Assembly: GCF_002027555.1 (NCBI RefSeq)
Contig: NZ_MXAP01000010.1
Location: 1-33,051 of the forward strand
Length of the DNA stretch: 33,051 bases
Direction of reading: 5' to 3'
Source: Moraxella equi
GTDB taxonomy: Bacteria > Pseudomonadota > Gammaproteobacteria > Pseudomonadales > Moraxellaceae
Shown here: piece by piece, positions 32,406-33,051 of the stretch
Layout: each line of letters starts with the position of its first letter
Numbering within the stretch: position 1 is the stretch's first letter
Made by a program: the position numbers and the translations under genes
Notes under the pieces: generated by a model
The model's input: the letters and a program-made list of their open reading frames with translations, nothing else
What the model was told of the DNA's origin: nothing
The model's database searches: none

Positions 32406-32815
32406 TTAGTGGGTTGTAAATAGGGATTTTTGCAAGACCAAAACGGTATTCTTGTCTGCCCACCGTCCTTTCTTTGATATTTCCCTATTACCAGTTTTGC
32501 CATCGTAGTTTCCACCCCAAGTCCACATCCAACCTTGATTATCAATATAGCTTGAGGCACATATTGACTAATATGGACACCGTCAGCAATTTTTGTAGGT
32601 TTCCGATAAGACATAGAACCCATACCGCTTGGAAAGCAGTAAGGGTAATTAATGTATACCCCCAAATGCCCAAAGGATCATCATTCCCAACAGTTGAAAG
32701 CTGCGAATGGTTCAGGGATTGGCAAGGTATAATAAATAGCTTCTTTAGCAGCAGAGTGGCTGGTATTGGCTTTATAGTTATTACACCCCCCTAACACCCT
32801 ACATCATCAACACGC
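32406..32815 (-). pseudogene. Second RCC1-repeat lipoprotein remnant, multiply frameshifted
   Basis: Reading the minus strand, a lipobox-like VLGGC followed by NNYKANTSHSAAKEAIYY (around 32700-32800) lacks a signal peptide and stops at a TGA. RCC1-like sequence then resumes in other frames: MGSMSYRKPTKIADGVHI and, after another shift, YIDNQGWMWTWGGNYDGKTG, ending in QKSLFTTH at a TAA (32408-32406). The PTKIADGV and W.W.WGGN.DGKTG blocks are RCC1-blade features. At least two frameshifts and a lost 5' end make it a pseudogene. It abuts the 3' end of the pilin-like gene at 32791. Confidence 0.55.
32410..32429. repeat. 20-bp direct repeat at gene end, copy 2
   Basis: Exact match to the repeat at 32011-32030, again at the 3' end of an RCC1-type remnant. 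The two copies are 399 bases apart. Confidence 0.7.
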
Positions 32816-33051
32816 TTTCTAACAACTCCTGTATGCGTTAAAACAATCCTATAAGACAACTCATCAGACACCGAACAATACTTAATATGTCCAAAATGAC
32901 CACATGGACTGGCACTGACCCCAAAGTACTTAATATAATGCCTAGATGCTGACACTCTCATGTCAATTCTGCCATGTTTTAAATTAAGCCCATACTCTTT
33001 AATCAACTCACCATCATCAAGACGGGCATTACCATCTATACCAACCGAACT
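32791..33051 (-). CDS. Possible minor type IV pilin (GspH/FimT-like), 3' part only
   Basis: An open frame entering from the window edge and stopping at TAG 32793-32791, about 86 residues visible. The C-terminal pattern GHIKYC, then SYRIVLTHTGVVRKR, recalls the end of GspH/FimT/FimU minor pilins, where a cysteine-bearing strand is followed by a conserved RIV.S.TGRVR strand. Acidic DGNARLDDGELIKEYG and YIKYFGVSASPCGHFG precede it. The N-terminal methylation motif that would confirm this lies outside the window. If correct, it suits a naturally competent, piliated organism. The last few residues (VDDVGC) may derive from fusion with the adjacent lipoprotein remnant. Assignment is tentative. Confidence 0.45.
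   Translation of the reverse strand, partial: SSVGIDGNARLDDGELIKEYGLNLKHGRIDMRVSASRHYIKYFGVSASPCGHFGHIKYCSVSDELSYRIVLTHTGVVRKRVDDVGC

Noticed and set aside
1..33051. CRISPR array, tRNA or rRNA genes, prophage genes
   Set aside because: I saw no regularly spaced direct repeats, no cloverleaf with a TTCRANNC-type arm in the gaps I read, and no integrase, portal, terminase or transposase motifs. A covariance-model scan would be decisive for RNAs.

Overview
The window is an AT-rich stretch of bacterial chromosome. Protein content, gene neighbourhoods and base composition fit a gammaproteobacterium of the Moraxellaceae, most likely a Moraxella species. This is inferred from familiar orders such as ubiG-mupP-yciK and pcnB-folK-panB-panC, a lone fabF, a PACE-type efflux gene and a ComEA-like competence protein, not from a database match. 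I see no rRNA, tRNA, CRISPR array, prophage or intact insertion sequence.

Layout. Positions 1-5.0 kb hold a DUF418 membrane protein, FabF, a small secreted protein, the zinc-independent form of ribosomal protein bL36 behind a good Zur-type operator, a hemerythrin-like protein, and two decayed small ORFs. Positions 5.0-9.8 kb are a minus-strand run: nitroreductase, CNNM/CorC-type membrane protein, YciK-like dehydrogenase, a MupP/Gph phosphatase and UbiG. Positions 10.1-15.1 kb hold DsbA, YigZ and YwqG (overlapping), RsuA, a DsbC-like protein that appears to carry two N-terminal dimerisation-type domains, and RraA. Positions 15.2-16.1 kb hold a dead RelB/DinJ-YafQ-type toxin-antitoxin pair whose antitoxin gene was split by a 127-bp element flanked by TA. 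Positions 16.2-25.3 kb are housekeeping genes: Psd, PACE transporter, Dtd, YgfZ, YjdM, GuaA, DarP, RapZ, PanC, PanB and FolK. Positions 25.3-31.5 kb carry PcnB with long basic tails, a ComEA-like protein, MazG, CysK and a ManB/CpsG-type phosphomannomutase. The last 1.5 kb is a graveyard of small secreted-protein genes, including RCC1-repeat lipoproteins, next to the 3' end of a possible minor pilin.

How the genes work together. Folate and pantothenate synthesis (FolK, PanB, PanC) are linked to RNA polyadenylation (PcnB). UbiG makes ubiquinone and is translationally packed against MupP. DsbA and the DsbC-like protein together make and correct periplasmic disulfides. FabF and Psd contribute to membrane lipids. 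RraA, PcnB and RapZ all bear on RNA metabolism.

Most of the non-coding sequence is made of short repeats. At least three dispersed families are present: (1) about 95-140 bp with AACTTTAAAATTACCAC-like inverted ends, five copies; (2) a GACCACTT hairpin element, two copies, one interrupted by a family 1 copy; (3) a CGTTCG-type element, three copies. These and the pseudogenes are the main unusual content. I did not find a convincing new multi-gene system; the strongest leads are the Zur-bL36 switch, the duplicated-domain DsbC, the interrupted toxin-antitoxin locus and the decaying RCC1 lipoprotein cluster.
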